From the NCBI GenBank assembly GCA_003453215.1, contig DMMB01000051.1:1-8022 (forward strand): DNA of 8,022 nucleotides. The letters are read 5' to 3'. Below, piece after piece: positions 5,518-8,022 of this stretch. Below the pieces are notes generated by a model. That model was not told where the DNA came from. It saw only the letters and a list, made by a program, of their open reading frames with translations, and did not search any database. A program made the position numbers and the translations under genes. Every line of letters begins with the position of its first letter. Position 1 is the first letter of the stretch. The DNA comes from Oscillospiraceae bacterium (GTDB lineage: Bacteria; Bacillota; Clostridia; Oscillospirales; Ruminococcaceae).

Positions 5518-6453
5518 TTATTCGGCTCGGGGCATATGGTTATCCAGGTAGTCAATGATATCCCGGAACAGCTCTTCTTTCAGCGATTCATTGTGCACTT
5601 CATGCCGGGCCCCATGGTACAGGGTAATGGTGACATCCTTTAGTCCCTGCGCCTTCAGACCCTCGTATACCTCGGTGACGCCCTTGCCGTTATTGCCTAC
5701 GGCATCCTCATCGCCGGCGTACAGCCACACAGGCAGATCCTTAGGAATAGCAGCATACCATTCTGGCCGGTTGCAGCGGTCGACCAGTTCCAACAGTTCG
5801 CCGTAGCCGCTATTGGTAAAAATGAAGCTGCACCAGGGATCTTTGATATACTTGCGGCAGACTTCTTCATCGTGGCAGATCCAATCTACCATGGTTTTCT
5901 GTTCGGTTTGCTTATTATTGTTGCCGGTGGTAAGCATATACAGCAGCTTGGAAGTTCCCTTTTTGCCGCCGAACAAAGAAACCAGAGCAACCAGTGCCTT
6001 GCCCGGGCCGGCGGCGGGATTTCGGCCTGCCGTACCGCTGATGAGCAGTGCCTGCAGATTTTTTCCATAGCGGGCAGCATACAGCCGCGCGACAAAGGAA
6101 CCCATGCTGTGCCCCAGCAGGAAGTAGGGGAGACCGGCAAAGTGCGCACTGACGGCCTTGCGCTCCACTTCCTGATCTTCTACCAGGGTGTTCCAGGCGC
6201 CTTTTTCGCCAAAGTAGCCCAGCATTTCATTGTTCAGCTTGGCGGTGGAGCCATGCCCCAGATGATCGATGCCGCAGACAGCATAGCCGGCATCGGTCAG
6301 GTGCTGTGCCAGTTCTTCATACCGCAGGATATATTCGCACATTCCGTGGCAGATCTGTACCACAGCGCGCGGCTGTCCTTCCGGCAAAAACAGAAAACCC
6401 GAAAGTTTGCTTTTGCCATCGCTGGAATTCAGGGTAAAGGTTTTTTTCTCCAT
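5518..6453 (-). CDS. Alpha/beta hydrolase, monoacylglycerol lipase / lysophospholipase-like
   Basis: A 311-residue serine hydrolase of the Hydrolase_4 (serine aminopeptidase S33-like) group. Visible features are the oxyanion-hole segment QICHGMCEYILRY (33-45) and GIDHLGHGST (61-70), typical of monoacylglycerol lipase-like enzymes. The nucleophile elbow is GHSMGS with S116, the catalytic acid is probably D250 in AGDEDAVG, and the catalytic histidine is H284 in GARHEVHNE. A cap region of about 140-230 lies between. There is no signal peptide, so it acts in the cytoplasm, probably on lysophospholipids or monoacylglycerols; the exact substrate is not predictable. It is the second gene after the Usp-like gene, 36 bases away. 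AGGAGG (6467-6472) is 13 bases from the ATG, longer than ideal, so translation may be modest. Confidence 0.9.
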   Translation of the reverse strand: MEKKTFTLNSSDGKSKLSGFLFLPEGQPRAVVQICHGMCEYILRYEELAQHLTDAGYAVCGIDHLGHGSTAKLNNEMLGYFGEKGAWNTLVEDQEVERKAVSAHFAGLPYFLLGHSMGSFVARLYAARYGKNLQALLISGTAGRNPAAGPGKALVALVSLFGGKKGTSKLLYMLTTGNNNKQTEQKTMVDWICHDEEVCRKYIKDPWCSFIFTNSGYGELLELVDRCNRPEWYAAIPKDLPVWLYAGDEDAVGNNGKGVTEVYEGLKAQGLKDVTITLYHGARHEVHNESLKEELFRDIIDYLDNHMPRAE

Positions 6454-6489
6454 ACCTATTGTTTGTCCTCCTCTGTTTTATTGCGGCGC

Positions 6490-6927
6490 TTACGCCAGCG
6501 CCCGATCCACAGCCGTTACCTCCTGCACTTCACCGGCGGTATCTACTGTGTAGAAGTTCAGGTACTCAAAGCGGGTCCACAACCGGGGCAGCAGATCGCT
6601 GCCGCCGCCGGGCATACCGGTCACTACGTAGTGGGGCAGCCCTTCCGCCAGCAGCCCTACCAGGCTGCGCTCGGGGTCTTCGCTGTAATGGACTGCCATG
6701 CGGGCGCCGGCATCACGGCTTACCTGGTACAGATGCTCTATGGCTTCGGGGTCCGGCACACTGCCAAATCGTGCAATATTCTGCACCTCCAGTACACAGC
6801 CAAAGGTATCGGCCAGACGTCGTCCGGCCCGGATCAGACGGTCACAGCTGAGCTGATCGGTTACCAGCACCAGTACGGTGGGATGCAGCTTTTGCGGCTT
6901 GCGGGAAGTCACCAAATCCGTCAACAC
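6490..6927 (-). CDS. Stand-alone Usp-like protein resembling the KdpD Usp domain
   Basis: A small soluble protein of up to 145 residues. Near the N-terminus PTVLVLVTDQLSCDRLIRAG, then RRLAD, looks like the first strand and helix of a universal stress protein domain. The LIRAGRRLA pattern is close to the Usp domain of KdpD kinases. VLEVQNIAR, an acidic helix and SEDPERSLVGLLAEGLPHYVVTGMP (written here as separate parts: SEDPERSLVG and LPHYVVTGMP) follow the Usp strand order. The end (RLWTRFEYLNFYTVD) is not standard. The start is uncertain. AAAGGAG (6933-6927 on the minus strand) overlaps the first GTG and leaves only two bases before the TTG at 6924; a TTG at 6915, 11 bases away, is the better-spaced start. 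The gene is first in an operon with the hydrolase. A nucleotide-binding or sensory role is inference. Confidence 0.6.
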   Translation of the reverse strand: MLTDLVTSRKPQKLHPTVLVLVTDQLSCDRLIRAGRRLADTFGCVLEVQNIARFGSVPDPEAIEHLYQVSRDAGARMAVHYSEDPERSLVGLLAEGLPHYVVTGMPGGGSDLLPRLWTRFEYLNFYTVDTAGEVQEVTAVDRALA

Positions 6928-6953
6928 TCCTTTGTGGTATTTTATCCGCTACC

Positions 6954-6962
6954 ATTATAACA
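6954..6962 (-). promoter_or_regulatory. Extended -10 promoter of the Usp/hydrolase operon
   Basis: On the minus strand TATAAT (6959-6954) is preceded by TG and one base. The -35 region is poor (TTTCTT at 17 bases). The start would be near 6947, giving a leader of about 20 to 30 bases. Confidence 0.6.
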
Positions 6963-7093
6963 AATCCGACGGAAAAAAGAAACGAAAGTATAAAAACTTC
7001 ACGAAATGTTTGCAAATGATAGGACCATGTTTCTGCAAGCGAAAATCCCATCCCCGGCAGCCAAAAGAAGCGGCCGGAAATATCGATAAAAAG

Positions 7094-7122
7094 TTGACGA
7101 ACGGCCGAAAAAGCAGTATCAT
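7094..7122 (+). promoter_or_regulatory. Promoter of rex
   Basis: TTGACG (7094-7099), a 17-base spacer and TATCAT (7117-7122) form a good sigma-A promoter with a start near 7129. I see no Rex operator (TTGTTAA-N4-TTAACAA type) over it, so autorepression is not evident here. Confidence 0.75.
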
Positions 7123-7131
7123 AGAAGAAAA

Positions 7132-7157
7132 GCGGCGCACCGGTATTCCCGCGCCGC
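7132..7157 (+). other. GC-rich hairpin at the 5' end of the rex leader
   Basis: GCGGCGC (7132-7138) and GCGCCGC (7151-7157) pair perfectly around a 12-base loop that holds a further GG/CC pair. The hairpin starts within about five bases of the predicted transcript start and ends ten bases before the ribosome binding site. No T-run follows, so it is not a terminator. An mRNA-stabilising 5' hairpin is the simplest reading. Confidence 0.5.
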
Positions 7158-7181
7158 AGCACACTATGAGGAGAGCGAACA

Positions 7182-7838
7182 ATGAACGAGAAAACGGTTT
7201 CCATTTCGGTGATCCGGCGCCTGCCGCGGTACTACCGCTACCTGGGAATGCTGCTGCACAGTGGGGTAACACGCATTTCTTCCAAAGAGCTGGCCGCGCA
7301 GATGAAGGTCACCGCCAGTCAGATTCGCCAGGACCTGAACTGCTTTGGCGGATTTGGTCAGCAGGGCTACGGCTATAATGTGGAATTGCTGTATAAAGAG
7401 ATCGGCGTAATTTTGGGCGTGGAGAAAAAGGTTCCGGCTATTTTGGTTGGCTGCGGAACCCGTGGCCAAAGCCTGGTGCGGGAGGAAGAATTTTTCCGGG
7501 AGCGCGGCTTTGAATTGATCGGCGCCTTTGATAAAGCGGCCGAGAAGATTGGCCAGGTGCTTCCCAATGGACTGACGGTGCTGGATATTGCTGAACTGCC
7601 GGCATTTTGCCACCAGTATGGGCCGTATATGGCGGTGGTTTGTATCCCCCGCGATGCGGCCGAGGAGATGGCGGACATTCTGGTGGAATGCGGCATTCGA
7701 TCTTTCTGGAACTTTTCCAGCTATGATTTCCGGCTGAAGTATGAGAATCTGCCTTCGGTAAACGTTCACCTGGGGGATAGTCTGCTGACATTATCCTACC
7801 TGGTAAACCATCCCAAGGGTGAACCGCAGGAAGAGTAA
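7182..7838 (+). CDS. rex: Redox-sensing transcriptional repressor Rex
   Basis: A 218-residue protein, the usual Rex length. The winged-helix DNA-binding domain (about 1-80) carries VIRRLPRYYRYL, ISSKELA, VTASQIRQDL and the hallmark FGGFGQQGYGYNV. The Rossmann NAD(H)-binding domain (about 85-205) has the glycine loop VGCGTRGQSL (89-98), the acidic residue D117 ending the second strand (LIGAFD) and VCIPRDAA. The C-terminal swapped helix region includes NVHLGDSLL with conserved D199. Rex binds DNA when NADH is low and leaves it when NADH rises, releasing fermentation and respiration genes. Start: ATG 7182 with GAGGAG (7168-7173) eight bases upstream. One oddity is that the glycine loop is usually G-x-G-N-L/I-G; here N-L is replaced by T-R. 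The gene is monocistronic, with its own promoter and terminator, and divergent from the Usp/hydrolase operon. Confidence 0.95.
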   Translation: MNEKTVSISVIRRLPRYYRYLGMLLHSGVTRISSKELAAQMKVTASQIRQDLNCFGGFGQQGYGYNVELLYKEIGVILGVEKKVPAILVGCGTRGQSLVREEEFFRERGFELIGAFDKAAEKIGQVLPNGLTVLDIAELPAFCHQYGPYMAVVCIPRDAAEEMADILVECGIRSFWNFSSYDFRLKYENLPSVNVHLGDSLLTLSYLVNHPKGEPQEE

Positions 7839-7853
7839 GCGTACATAGAAAAA

Positions 7854-7876
7854 CTCCCCGTAAGGGGAGCTTTTTT
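7854..7876 (+). terminator. Terminator of rex
   Basis: CTCCCC (7854-7859), GTAA tetraloop, GGGGAG (7864-7869), then C and TTTTTT. It lies 15 bases after the stop codon, with an A-run before it. A classic intrinsic terminator. Confidence 0.95.
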
Positions 7877-7964
7877 CTTGCATTTTTTGCGGCATTTGAT
7901 GATGCTTTTATCAGCATTCTTGATAGGTAAGAAAAAAGTGCGTTATTTTGTGGGTTATTTGGCA

Positions 7965-8001
7965 AAAAGAAAAAAGCCCAGTTTCTACTTGAAACTGGGC
8001 T
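7965..8001 (-). terminator. Terminator for a minus-strand gene beyond the right edge
   Basis: AGCCCAGTTTC (7975-7985) and GAAACTGGGCT (7991-8001) form a perfect 11-pair stem with a five-base loop. On the minus strand it is followed by TTTTTTCTTTTT. A minus-strand gene should therefore end at or just past the right edge. A possible TGA stop on that strand is at 8001-8003, but too little is visible to name a gene. Confidence 0.85.
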
Positions 8002-8022
8002 CAGCCTGTAGAAAAAGCCCGT

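Noticed and set aside
5872..6960. 362-residue plus-strand frame opposite the hydrolase and Usp-like genes
   Set aside because: It is antisense to genes with recognisable domains and has no motif or ribosome binding site of its own.
6950..6964. Rex operator over the Usp/hydrolase promoter
   Set aside because: Only one half-site (TTGTTA) is present and overlaps the extended -10 box. The second half (TTAACAA) is missing, so it is explained by the promoter.

Overview
The window looks like chromosomal DNA from a Clostridia-type Firmicute, most likely an Oscillospiraceae/Ruminococcaceae gut anaerobe. The grounds are strong AGGAGG-type ribosome binding sites, consensus TTGACA/TATAAT promoters, hairpin-plus-T-run terminators, moderate GC content and a clear Rex redox repressor. 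This placement is inference from style and gene content. No marker gene fixes the genus.

Layout. Positions 1-261 hold the C-terminal end of a radical SAM protein (+). A two-way terminator separates it from a convergent LysR-type regulator (-, 387-1298). The regulator is divergent from an 11-helix sodium:neurotransmitter-symporter family transporter (+, 1425-2780). The two promoters overlap back to back, and a LysR-type dyad lies where such a regulator would control both. Positions 2781-3257 carry no convincing protein gene. They do carry a good + strand promoter, a chain of stem-loops and an intrinsic terminator, which suggests an unassigned RNA of about 200 nt. Next comes a KdpD/KdpE-like two-component operon (-, 3258-5059). 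Its kinase has only the membrane and catalytic half of KdpD. Divergent from the kinase is a 48-residue membrane protein gene (+, 5243-5389) with a perfect ribosome binding site. An operon of a Usp-domain protein and a monoacylglycerol-lipase-like hydrolase follows (-, 5518-6927), divergent from rex (+, 7182-7838). A terminator at the right edge points to another minus-strand gene just outside the window.

How the parts may work together. The LysR regulator probably controls amino-acid uptake by the transporter. The short KdpD-like kinase and KdpE-like regulator form a signalling pair, but no potassium transporter gene is visible here. The small Usp-like protein resembles the Usp domain that full-length KdpD carries inside its N-terminal half. 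It may therefore supply a missing sensory part in trans (hypothesis). Rex would link NADH/NAD+ balance to transcription elsewhere.

The items most worth a second look are the unassigned RNA at 2992-3190, the 48-residue membrane protein with its inverted-repeat promoter region, the possible split KdpD, and the very compact LysR/transporter control region. I found no CRISPR array, tRNA, rRNA or insertion sequence.
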